From: Dysidea avara
Taxonomy: Eukaryota; Porifera; Demospongiae; Dictyoceratida; Dysideidae
Direction: 5' to 3'
Assembly: GCF_963678975.1 (NCBI RefSeq)
Contig: NC_089284.1
Location: 2,417,001 to 2,481,000 of the forward strand
Length of the DNA stretch: 64,000 nt
Positions 11,690 through 23,691 of this stretch are shown in pieces. The notes below the pieces were generated by a model. That model saw nothing but the letters and a program-made list of their open reading frames with translations. It ran no database searches and was not told the origin of the DNA. Position 1 is the stretch's first letter. Every line of letters starts with the position of its first letter. The position numbers and the translations under genes are program-made.

Positions 11690-14600
11690 TTAACTTATAT
11701 ATTGCATTAGTTGTCCTCTCATCTGATTGGCTAATTCATCAGTTGCCATATTTCCGTGTCGTTCCATGATGGATAAGAAGGTGTCAAAACTTTTAGCCTG
11801 GCCAATCTTAAGAGAAGTAGCTATCTTTCTAAGTACTAGTGAGGATGCTTCTGATTGTCCTCTTGCTTGCTGTATTGCCTCGTCATCCTCAAAGCTTATT
11901 ATACCTTCACTGACAAAATATTTGCTCAGATTTTTTATGGGCAGAACATTTATCAAACTAGCATAGTGCTTAGTGAACACTTCCAACTTTCTTTCAATAC
12001 CTACATACAAGTCATAAATACTTTAAATTTGGTAAAGTGAACATATTTTACTTCACCTGCTACAGTGGTACTATCATCTAATCCAGTTGATAGTAGATCT
12101 CTGTAGTAGCCAACTAACTGATCGGTCTCACCTGATGCAGAACAAAAAATGGTGTTTCCATAATATACCTCATCAAGAGTGATGTGGAGTTTAGTACACT
12201 TCGGACAGGGAACTAATAAGACTGGTCTCTTCTTCACTGCTGGCATGAATACCTTCATAATTTTATCCAACATCATCTTGATGTCACTAATCAGTTCCTT
12301 CCTCTCTTCAGCACAGTCCAAGTCATTTCTGAGTGGCATTGTGATTGTTAACTGGATACTTTCCTTCTCCACACATCGACTGATGTAGTATTTTTGGTGT
12401 GCCCCTAACTGTAGTTCTACCAAACCATGCCTGATCCTAGAAAGTGGAGTACTCAATACAATACCATTATATTGTGATATTTTACTCACCGTAACAGTCG
12501 ACTATTTTTCTCTACATTACGGCAGATACAATCAGCTATCAACTGGTTTAGGAGACTGATTGGAACAAAACCACTGGAAAATTTGAAGTAAATAATCCTC
12601 TCCTGTTTGGTGTTAGGAGGGTGTCTCCCAGCATTACAATTAAGAACAAGAGAAGGCACAATGAAAGTGTCACCACTTTCTGGCAGTGATGGGTAACCCT
12701 CTTCACTGAACCATGCTTCTTTAGTGATGCGAGCTATCAGATGAAAGTGCAACAGAATATCCACTACTTGTTGTTTAGCAATTTCAATTGTGCTGGGGTA
12801 ATCTGAGTGGAACTTGTCTAACATGTGTTGGATAAGGCTCTCATGAAGAATGCCATATTCAGTGAGCCGCTTCCATGACTCATCAAACCCTTTACCTCTT
12901 TTGTATGAATAAGCAGTCATGATATAGCTGAAGAGCTTAGCAAGCCAGCGTGGAGACAATATCACAAGATTCTTTAATGATTTAACTTCGCTGAAGTACA
13001 AGATGACGCGCTTCTCATGGAAGTATTTCAACACACCTTCAAACTCTGAGCTGTTTTCGGCTATAGAAAATGTACTTTCTGCAATAACATCAGCCATGTG
13101 GGATTTGGATATTACCTGCTCTTTGTGCTGCAAAAACGCACGTTCAATTTTGAGGAAAAAAATTGGTTGCTTTATTCTCAGTGAAGTGGCCGCTTTGACA
13201 GCAACACTCTTTAAACGTTCTATTTCTTCATCCCTACACTTGTTGCTGATAAAAAAGCAGAATTGATTTAGAGCATCCTCAATGCCCTCACCCATACCTA
13301 CTAAGTGTTGAGCATAAGGCTTGTCAGCAAGCTCCTCTATAAGCTGAGGCAAAATCATTTCCTTGGCAATCTTTCGAGCAACTTTGATGTCAGGATGAAG
13401 CTTATCAATGTGAGTACCAGCTAGTATAATAGGCGGATGTAATGGAGACAAGTCTACCTCAGTTCCCTCTACTGAACACATTGAATCAACTACTTGTATC
13501 CAGTAGTGAATACTGGAGATGTTGGTATGACATTCTGGGGGTGGAGAGGAAGTTGCACGGGGAACAATCACATCCATCAGCTTTACAGATGCATTGAATG
13601 TTATTGTTACTACCCCACTCTGTGAAATGAAAACAGAGTGGGTGTTATGGTAAATAATTTGGCCGGGGAAATCCCACAATGAGAGATTTAGACAATCTGG
13701 ATTATACATCTGGGAACGGTTGGCAAAACCTACCTGCATGTCTTGTGGGCGTGGCTCAGGAACATCTTTATGAATAGCAGCAGGAGGTGGGGCACTCTCA
13801 GAAGCAACATATCCACTGTAAGACAATGCCTTGGTCTTGACTGGGTTCAGTGGCATCATTTTTTTCACAGCATCAATTCTGCACTGGTCAATAAACTGAT
13901 GATGCAGGATATCAACTCTGTCAGAGTGGCTGATTTTGGTCCAGTTTTTGCAGTAAATTTTGCACACACCAGTATCAATTCCTTCAGTAGCAGATTGCCC
14001 TTCAATAAACTCCTCACCAAGAAATGACGAGATGAGACAAGTCTTCCCAGTGTTTTCTGCACCTACCAACAACAGTTGTAGATCCCGCGACTGAGCTACT
14101 CCTTCTTTCATGGCTAGTGAGAATGCAACCTTAATACTGCTATCATCAAGATAATGACCTGGGTAAGGAAATGCATGGGCTATATCAGCACATTAACCTT
14201 ACAGCATAACAACAGCTCACTTGATACTATACTGGTAATCCACTTGCTGACTTGTGATATTGGGGGACGTTTCTCTGGACGATCGTTCAAGCATGAAATT
14301 ACCAGCTGTTTTAGTGACTCATCACTTATCTGACCAATGTAGTGCTGACGCTTCTCAATTTCACTTAAGTCTATTCCAGTACCAGGATAAGGAATTTCTG
14401 TGTAGAAAAATGGTTCTGGCCATCTTTGGGTAATCATGTGACACATTATACAGCCAAACGAGAACACATCTGATGCAGTTGATCTTCCATAAAAATTATC
14501 CATGCCCAATACCTCTGGAGAAACAAAAGCTTTTCTTTTTTCCATTCTTCCATGTGTTCCAATCACCTTTACAGCCATGAAGTCGCAAATTTTGGCTACC

Positions 14601-15079
14601 AAGTTATTAGTCAAGACAACATTGTTAGAATGCAGGTTACAGTGTATCATCTCTTGAACATGGAGGTAATGGACTCCTCTACTGACATCTTGTAATATTG
14701 ACAACTTAACAAACATGGGAATAACGTCTGGATAACTCTCCAAGAACACAGTGAGGCTATATTCCATCAATTCTGTCACCAGTACCGGTAGTACAGTTTG
14801 CTTACTGGGATAATACACCCCTAACAGTTTCATCACATTCGGATGGACAAGATTACTGTAAAGCAAACATTGTTGCAGAAAAACTTGTTTCAAAAATTCA
14901 GCTTTATTTGATGATAAAGGTCCAGGATGCAACTCCTTAGCTGCGCACGTGATACCATTATGCTGTACCGCAAACGTTCTTCCAAAGGCCCCAGAACCTA
15001 ACTCACGATCAGCAAGTTCCACACCAGTTAGAATCAAATGCTCAAGACCTCGCTTCAGGTTGTTATTAATACTTGTCAT
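11690..15079 (-). CDS. Pseudokinase-Roc-COR-CARD protein (ROCO family)
   Basis: Four exons read leftwards, 15079-14221, 14158-12490, 12436-12057 and 12000-11690. They are separated by introns of 53-62 bp and join in phase to 1072 aa. Domains in order: a protein-kinase fold (about 20-285), a Roc GTPase (about 312-600) with P-loop GAENTGKT (319-326), WDFPGQ switch II (DFPG at 449-452) and THID (535-538), a COR domain with a PCPKC metal-like knuckle (about 600-960), and a CARD-like death fold (about 970-1072). The kinase keeps the glycine loop (GSGAFG, 28-33), the Lys of CAAK (48), the catalytic-loop Asn (153) and the Asp of DFM (166). It has HCN (146-148) in place of HRD and DFM in place of DFG, so it is probably catalytically weak or dead. 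N-terminal kinase, ROCO core and C-terminal death fold parallel the DAPK1 layout, but this kinase looks TKL/TK-like and there are no ankyrins. A role in innate immune or cell-death signalling is inference. Confidence 0.87.
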
Positions 15080-15218
15080 CGTATCAATATAGATTATCTC
15101 GAAAATCTATGGTATCCAATGTGCCGCCAAACTTTGCATTCTAACTTAGAGCGCAGGGCTTAAGATTACACACGCTAGCGCTAGCGTTTACGATTGATAG
15201 CCTTTTCACGGTGCAAAA
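15080..15218. promoter_or_regulatory. Divergent promoter, ROCO gene / TANGO2
   Basis: Only 139 bp separate the two start codons, which point away from each other, so both 5' UTRs and core promoters must lie here. The centre holds a perfect 16-bp palindrome, ACGCTAGCGCTAGCGT (15172-15187), GC-rich against an AT-rich surround, a plausible factor-binding site. Confidence 0.65.
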
Positions 15219-18200
15219 ATGTGCATTTTGTTCTTCGATTTTCAGCCAACCTCCGAAGCCAGTGATTACAGATTTATCCTAGCTTCAAACAGAGATGAGT
15301 ACTTTAACCGACCTACCGATTTAGTCAATTTCTGGGACGACAATTCGAGCATTTGTGCAGGTGAGAGAATCAAAAGTGTATCTTTCATGCTAGCCTAGCA
15401 CGAAGCAGCAGCATGGACGCGTTCATTTTTGTGGTAACACTGTTATCACGAGTTTCTACATAGTCACATTTGTTAAATAAAACTATTAAAGTATAAATAA
15501 AATTATTTAAGGGTCATTTCTTTAAACTCTAGTACCCTGTACTTTGCTAGCTTATACTCTGGTATGCATGTGGTTCCGTTGTTTGTGCGTGTGCATGTGT
15601 GTTTGCGGTGTTGTAAGCTAAGAGCATATGTGTGGCCACTGTTTTGGTGATTTTCTGTTTTTCATCGGAAAATTCCAAATGTAGAGTGTGGGCTGGTCAT
15701 TACCATTATCCATTTTCACTAGTACCTGCCACAATATAGCCAGCTAGACTTATTTTCATACCTCCAGGGCCTAATACTCTCTGCATAACAGGAAATTTGC
15801 TGAACTTCTCTAACTCAACATAGCTAGTTTGGCAACCAACATGTTACATATAGTCGTCCTTTGTCACATGATCAGTTCCATTCGAGGATCAATTTCTTAC
15901 TTGCAAACTTCATTCCATTAATCTTTCACATTCCCTAGGCTACTATGCACAAGGTAGCTGCTGTATTAGTGCAGCAATCTTGAAAACTGAACTGCACATC
16001 AATATTTGGTTAATCAGATGAAATAATGCTTTAATAATGGGGAAATATGTGTGGCAGTAAAAATACATGCGGGTGCTGATGAAAACAGAAAATCATTAAA
16101 TAGTGGCCTAAGAAGACATCCTATTAAAGTTCACACTACATATATCCACAAATTTTATGTGGTGGTTGCCGAATTTTCTCTGTGATTGTCCATACATATA
16201 GCACAGTCAAATTCCGTGAAACTTTGGTGCCATGTTAGCTCTGGCTTGTATGTAGAGAAAGGAATCAAATTTCAAATTCTTACTACACCTTAGTTAGACA
16301 AGTGAATCTGTTTGGAAGCCCATTGATTTATGTATGGAGTATTAATGACGAAACGCTAATGACAATCAAACATGAGGAACAGACCAGTAGGTCACTTTGT
16401 ACACAAATGACATGTTGGTGAATTACTACCATAGCCAGTTTAGGAAGGTGACATTATTATATGATACTTAATTGTGCAGACTTGTTTGGCCTCACCAATA
16501 TTACATTGATTTGATCTTACAAACATGCCTCAAAGTGACCCAAACCATTTTCAGTAAGTTTCAATTTTTTTAAATTTATTGTTTCAGTGATGCATATATA
16601 ATTAAGTGATACCTTCAGAGAAGCACAACTCAATAATGGCTATTGATACGGCAAGTTAGATCATGGACGCTGCTTTGGCTTATGATGCCAATTGAGTCCA
16701 GTGAATAGTAACACCCAATATGAGATCCACTATATTTTGTACTCTTTGCTTGAGTCCTACATGTGTCTTTTTATGTACTGCAGGAGATACAATGTGTACA
16801 TTATCTGGAGAGGGTGTACATCACCATTACAACTGCCATGCACGTACACATTTTAACACTTTAGTCATATGTAGCTACAGTATACATTACAATGTAGAAG
16901 GGATTTAAAAGTACACTATTATGGCTTTTGTTTCATTGTTTTGGTGTTTTGACTATATAGGTTATATTTTTGACCTACTTGGCATGACCATTATCATGAA
17001 TGTATAAAATGGCGGTTATCTTAGTGTAGCATTCAACTTTTCCATCACAGGTAGAGATCGACATCCAGTGAGAGGTGGTGGAACGTGGCTCGGTGTATCT
17101 ACCACTGGGAGAGTTGCAACACTCACAAATGTCCGTGTCTGTAATAGTGATATTAACTACAGTGCACCATCAAGAGGTATTACATCTAAGTGAATACAAT
17201 GGAACAGCTATTATTTGCAAAAAAAAGAAAGATTGCTCTATTAGAGTATTTGAATGTTTCTATTAGAGTGGGTGTTTGTTTTATTAGAGTAGTTTTAATC
17301 TGTTTCACCATTTAGCTATGCTTTTCCGTACACTGTAGAATTATGAAAATTTCTGAACATTATGTAGTCCCTAAGGAGTTCAGATAACTGGGGTCTCATT
17401 GTAGTCTTTGAATTCCATTCACATAAGTAGCCAGTGAAATATCCCCTGATGTTGTTTGCTGGTTGGCTATCTGAATTGTCTTCCTTTATTCAGCATTACG
17501 TTGTTGTAATTTTGCTCTCATTTGTTGTCATGGCATGAGCTAGATGACCCAATTTGTTGTTACAATAAAACCTGCTGCTAAAAATCTGTTGCAGCGATTA
17601 TAGTATGTCGTGAGAATATGCTTTTACAAATTTTGCTTTTCACTAATGAAGTGTTTCCGTAATCAAGATACATGGTAGTGTGTCGTGTGGCCCAAGAAGC
17701 CAGTGCACCACACCGTGAGTATATTGACAGGAAGAAAGAAAACGTGATTTTCACACATATGTAGCTCTGTGATCCCTTATCCGATTGGAACCAAATTTGC
17801 TACAGAAGTTCCCACCAGGAAAGGGAGTCTACATACCAAATGTGAAGAAATTGCCCCAGCCATTTCCGAGATATGAGCAGCCAAAGTTTCATTTTAATTT
17901 TTTCGTTATTTTCTTCTACTTCTTTTCGCATGCTTTGCAAAATCTGCCATAAAACACCAATATGTGCTCCAATCAGGCTGAAATTTGGCACATTTGAAGG
18001 GCTCATTAAAGCGGATCTCATTAGCAAGTTTGGTAGGAATCCAATGAACATTCACGGAGTTATGACTGATTATTTGCATAAAATAAGGTAAAACTTCTGT
18101 CACACCTACAAGGTAAACTCCTTGGAGGAATGAGTTGAAAACCTACTAGTCCATTACTCCATTATATAATATATACTAGCACTGGTACCTGCCCTACGTG

Positions 18201-21200
18201 TAGGACTTTATTGCCCTGATCACACTATACTTCAGTATAGTTCATTTGATATAACTATCGTACGATTCATAATTAACATGCATTGCTATGTAGATAGAGT
18301 AACCATTGTAGGAGTACCTTTTTGTGGTTTGAAAGGAATCGAGATAAAGACCATGGAAATATGACACTCACAATTATGCAATCAAGTTTCGTGAATAAAA
18401 AATCTATTAATTTTCATGTCTACCAGGTAAACCGCTTAGCTGAAAACCAGTATGTAGATGGAGTAATCATCATAGAAAGTCCATGGAGTAATATAGTAGA
18501 ATCAGAGTAAAAGTCACCGAGTTATAATGTGAGATCCAACTATGTGTAGCAAGTGTGCAATCGAGATACTCTAATAGTACAGTCACCCTATTAGAGCATT
18601 CAGTTTGTATGCAGTTGCTTACATAATACTTCTGTGTTCTATTATTACAATAATGGTAGTTTTTATTAATTTGATGCTGTTTTTGTTGATGAAAAAAGCT
18701 GGCACAGGACTTCATAGCTACCAGCAACTGTGTACACTGTAGATAAACTGGATGCTGCTGGAATGGAGAGCTCAACTACGAACAAGTCACACTGTCAGGA
18801 ATTCATCTAACCCATGAGAGTTCAGTTACATACCAGTTATCTGGTTAGGCAAACAAGCCACCCAGTAGAAAGTTGAGCTACAAACAAATCACCCTGTGGA
18901 GAGTTTAACTACAAGCAGGCACCCTGTAAAGAGTTCAACTACATATAACTAGTAGAGAGCTACAAACAAGTTACCTGTAGAGAGTTCAGCTACAAACAAG
19001 AGTGTTCAACCACAAAAAGTCACACTGTAGAAAGTTTAGTTACACCCTGTGGAGAGTTCAATTACAAATAAGCCACCATGTAGCGAGTTCAGCACATGCA
19101 ATAGTCTTTTATTATAGAGAATTCAGATAGAAATAAGTTAACTGTAGAGAGTTCAGCTACAAGCAAATCATACAGTAGAGAGCTCAGCTACGTAAAGTAC
19201 ACTGTAGAGAGTTTAGCTACCAATAAGTCACCCTGTATGGAGTTAAGCTACAAATAAATCCCCCTCTAGAGAGTTCAGCTACAAACAAGTCATCCAGTAC
19301 AGAGTTCAGTTACAAAAAGTCACATATAGAGAGCTCAGCTGCGAACAGGTCAAAGTTCAGCTTCAAACAAGTCACCCTGTAGAGAATTCAGCTACAAACC
19401 CAAGTCACCCAATAGAGAGTTCAGCTACAAACAAATCACCCTTTAGAAAGTTCACTTACAAGCAAGTCACCAAGTTGAGAATTCAGCTACAAACAAATCA
19501 CCTGTAGAGAGTACCAACAAGTCACTCTGTAGAGAGTTCAGCTACAAGCTAGTCACCCGGTAGAGAATTCAGCTACAAACAAGTCACCTGTAGAGAGTTC
19601 AGCTACAAATAGGTCACCCAATAGAGAGTTCAGCTACAAACAAGCTACCCAGTAGAGAGTTCAACTACAAACAAATCACCTGTAGAGAGTCCCAACAAGT
19701 CACTCTGTAGAGAGTTCAGCTATAAGCTAGTCACCCGGCAGAAAATTCAGCTACAAACAAGTGATATAGTCCAAAATTGCAACAAGTTGAATAGTTACAT
19801 TCTGTTGGCCTGTTGAGAAAAGTACAATTGAAGGGACCAATGGCAAAAGTGGACAAGTGCCATTTGAAAATTTAGGTGACCACATGGTGGGCATTAAACA
19901 CAATTTTGGGACATGATTGAATTATTGTAATATTTGCTAAAAATTGATTTGAGACTGCCATAAACTTTTAAATTCTGTTGTTTACTTAGTGACAACATTA
20001 TTTACATGGTTATAACAAGCTGTTCTAATTTTTAGAAAATGGAAAATCTAAAATGGCACGTGTCCCCCTTTTCTACCTTCAATTATAAAAAAATGTATGT
20101 TCAACTCTACAACTGCTTTACATTTTGTTTGGAAGTAGTAAAGAAAAAAGAAGCCCCAATCCTGGCCATAGGCCAGCTTTGGAGTATACAAACACAAAAT
20201 AAAGTGATATCTAATCCAAAACAGCCAAGCTGCAAAAAAGACTGCAGCCCTAAAAAGCGATGGTGAAAAAAGATGTGAAATCCAAGGTGGCGGCCAAGAA
20301 ATGGCTGTGATGGTAGGTAAATGGCAAAAAATTTAATAACGTCAATTCAGGTGCCTCTACTAGGACTCGGCAACAAATTCACCTGAATTGTTGTTATTAA
20401 ACTTTTTGCCGTTTACCTACCATCACAGCCATTTCTTGGCCACCAACTAGGATTTCACATCTTCTTTCACCATCGCTTTTTGGGGCTGCACCCTTTTTTA
20501 CAGCTTGGCTGTTTTGGATTAGATAGTTATAATCCAGTGGAAAGTAGAGTAGTAAATATCAAACACTCTAATAGAACATACACTATTTTTTGAAATCTTG
20601 TAGGAAACTTGGTGAGTAACTACTTGCTAGGCAAGGCTGGTACAACAGAAGATTACTGTGCTAACTTGATTGCTACTGGTGATCAATACAATCTATACAA
20701 TCTACTAATGACAGACTTCAGGTACTGGCACCGTGGTGTCAATACCGCTCATTTTACACTATGAACATTTCAGCATTTCAGATGCCAAGATGATGTATTA
20801 CACAAATCAAAAAAATGGTGGTGTAGTAACCATTAGTCCAGGTAGGAGGAAGAGTAATTATGTGTCTACTATTCTGTAGTCATTTATGAGTTGTTGTTTT
20901 TTTTAAAAACTTAATTGAGCACTTGCCAATATGTACAGATAGTGAGTATCAAACTGACATTTGTAAGATGTCTTGTTACACACTCCTTTTCTAATGGGAG
21001 GTTCTGTAGAAGATTTTGATATCAGAAAGCAACTACAAAGAAATTTTAGATTTTTAGATAAGCACTTACTAAAATTATCAGGTATAACATCACTGCAGTA
21101 GCCTATTTGTGTGAGGTGTGCACCACATTAAGTTGCACAAACTACTAGGATTAGTTTGGCTTGTTTTAGTGATTTATAATGTCATGCATATGATCATTGT

Positions 21201-23691
21201 GCTGTCTGAATGCAAGTGTTTTTGTGACATTCCTTACATAACTGTCATACAGTACTCTAATTGGTACTGTATGGAAATACAGTATTCATCATCACTTTGA
21301 TCCATGCAATATATACTTGAAAAGTGTTCCTCCCATTATCTGGTATGGTATGCCATCTTACAACACTACTGTGTGTCTTGATAAACAATCCCACCCTGTA
21401 ACAACATACCAGATGCACTGTGTTGTACATTAGGTATCTATGGTTTGAGCAATGCAAGGCTTGATTCACCTTGGAAGAAGTTGCTTTATGGAAAGGAAAA
21501 ATTCACAAGTATTGTGAAAACTCCAAACATTTCTAAAAGTGATTTAACCGAGGGCCTACTAGATCTACTCGGTGACACAACCCGGTAGGGAAGTATTTTT
21601 TTGTTCCAAGCACTGGATCCATAATGTATATGATTTAGTTTCTATCCAGATCCCAACTTGCCTGATACAAAGTGGGATGATGTATCAATGGAGAATTTGA
21701 GTGCCATATGTGGCCATATCCCTGGCTATGGTACCAGGTCAGTGTCTGCATGTATTCCCACACAGTGGGAGTAGTTTGTGATTTGTAGTGTATTCTTAAC
21801 ATTTTAAATCAAGAGTGTATTAAATTGTGGTATATAATTACTAATGTGTTAATATCGGGATTATTGACACTGCAATAGAATAAATACATAGTAATTCATC
21901 ATCATGTAGTGCTATCCAATACAGTTTAGTATTTATACTGAAATTTGTAACTATGAACTGATGAGACCATGTTAGTTACAGAAAGTATGCACTTTGCAGG
22001 ACCTACCGCGTACATGTATGTACAAAATTAAAAATTTTTTAGATTTTATGGTTGCTTGGCTGTCCGCCAAATTTCACCCTCAATTATATTTCACCCTCGA
22101 TTATCAGGATTTGCTCTAATAAGCAACCTGTGTGAAAACTAAAAATAAGAAAATACAATAGAAATAAAAGCAACAGTTACATACGTCAAAAATTTGTGTA
22201 TAGCTCAGGCAAATCAAAATGAATGTGTATACTAATGAAGCTTGTAACTCAAAGCAACTATGTAGGAGTTTTATTCTATTCTAACTAGATTGTTTTTTTT
22301 GCTTTTGTTTCACTCCTAATATCACATGTCTTTGGATACAAAATAGTGTGAGGTAATAATGTGAAATACTCAAATAAAATATGGTCCCAGCATACTATCA
22401 TACAGTACAATAGTAACTGTATATTAGCACTTTCTCTCAAACCAGCTTCACAATACCTTCATGGCACCTTGGCTGTGATGAGTAGTTAGAATCAAGTATA
22501 TGTACCATTTTTCTTTACTATATTTATTGAACATCTTGTGTTTGTTAGATTGTGAATTGGTAAGTAAATGATACAGCCTGCGGTTAGTAGTAGCACCGTC
22601 ACAAGTACATGACATTACATGGAATCCAATACACTGTAACCGTTAAACTGCTTTGTGAATACTGAGTCATCAGGAAACTGAGTATAAGCAAATTTTAAGT
22701 TGATGTCTTCTTATCATTGTAAACAAAACAGATTTTGCCTATGGTAGTTCACTCATACTATCTGATTCAAAGTTAGAATATCACAAAAGGACATTGATAA
22801 TGTCACCCAAGTCCACAAAACTAACTAAATTTTCGGTACTTGTATTGAAGACAAGTCCTTCTGTAATGCGCATCTAATCAAGAAACAAACCAACCAAATT
22901 CTTGTGGTTTGGAGTGTCAATCAATCTAGCATACTTTCTCAGTGGCAGCTGAGAATCCAGCACCAGTAGAATTAAAGTGAGTGTAATCTCATAAAGTGTG
23001 TTCAGATGGTAGACACAAGCATTTTGAATCATTTTATAAGCTCCACTACTACAGTGGTACAGGTATAGACTACCATTTTATTACAAGTGAGTGCCATCAA
23101 GCTCCTTTGCCACTCCTTAATGCTTGTCATTGTTGCCTCCCAAACTTATAGCAATCGCTAAGTCTTCCTCCAGAATGCCAGGGCTAAACAGTTAGGTAAT
23201 GGAGGGAACGCATTCCTAAAGCACAATAGCATGTAAGCCATGACATGGAGAGCTGGGGGAATCCCCCCCCATAGAAAATTTGAAAATTCAACCCTCATAT
23301 TGAATCTGAAAATGATTTCAATACAATTGACGCTTGTACTAGAGTGACTGCTCTATTAGAATATCTCAATCTTGATGTTTATATAATAGGGTGGTCCAGG
23401 TTCTGGTTATGCCCCTGCCTTCTAGACAGCACCACCTACAGCCACAGCTGCAGTTACTTGTTTCAATGTATATTCTGCAGTGTCAACTGTCAATATACTC
23501 CAGGACTGTAATGCATGATCAACTTCATCTGTTGTATACATGTGTTGTTCTCACATAGGACTCATAGTGTCATACTGATAGACAAACACAATCATGTCAC
23601 ATATGTGGAGAAGACATTAACTAATCCAGAAGATCCCCAGTTACCTTCATCCACCAAGTCCATTGAATTTGACTTTTGTACAAAATCATAA
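15219..23691 (+). CDS. TANGO2: TANGO2 / NRDE-family protein
   Basis: Seven exons, 15219-15360, 17051-17176, 20604-20721, 20774-20841, 21434-21571, 21650-21737 and 23559-23691, join in phase to 270 aa (human TANGO2 is 276). Recognised blocks are the N-terminal MCILFFDF, the family signature ASNRDEYFNRPT, RGGGTWLGVST with TLTN, GIYGLSNARLDSPWKK, the PGYGTRTHSVILID block and a strand-like end near FDF. TANGO2 proteins have an Ntn-hydrolase-like fold, and the N-terminal Met-Cys is conserved. Loss in humans causes a metabolic crisis disorder, and roles in heme or lipid handling are debated. For exon 5 I chose the donor at 21572 because it keeps the frame. A second GT at 21585 gives the wrong phase. 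Intron 2 (3.4 kb) carries a minisatellite-bearing repeat and a large foldback element. Confidence 0.92.
17662..19765. repeat. Minisatellite-bearing dispersed element (copy 1), TANGO2 intron 2
   Basis: A unique-looking head (17662-18540) contains GTGTGGCCCAAGAAGCCAG and a stretch of about 800 bp. It is followed by the GATACTCTAATAGTACAGTC motif and about 900 bp (18840-19765) of degenerate tandem units near 30 bp, with a core like GAGAGTTCAGCTACAAACAA plus GTCACCCTGTA. A shorter copy with the same order of parts lies at 51.8-52.5 kb in a TUFM intron, so head and satellite tail appear to move as one unit. Confidence 0.75.
20209..20524. mobile_element. Long-armed foldback element, TANGO2 intron 2
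   Basis: A palindrome of about 316 bp. The left arm starts ATCTAATCCAAAACAGCCAA and the right arm ends with the complement. The arms are about 150 bp each, with few mismatches, around a short spacer near 20365. It should form a near-perfect hairpin. Non-coding; probably a MITE. Confidence 0.8.

Noticed and set aside
18840-19765. CRISPR-like regular repeats
   Set aside because: The units are degenerate and contiguous without unique spacers, inside an animal gene intron, so they are a minisatellite.
21572-21584. Longer TANGO2 exon 5 ending at 21584
   Set aside because: It gives phase 2, and the next exon then hits a stop at once. The donor at 21572 keeps the frame.
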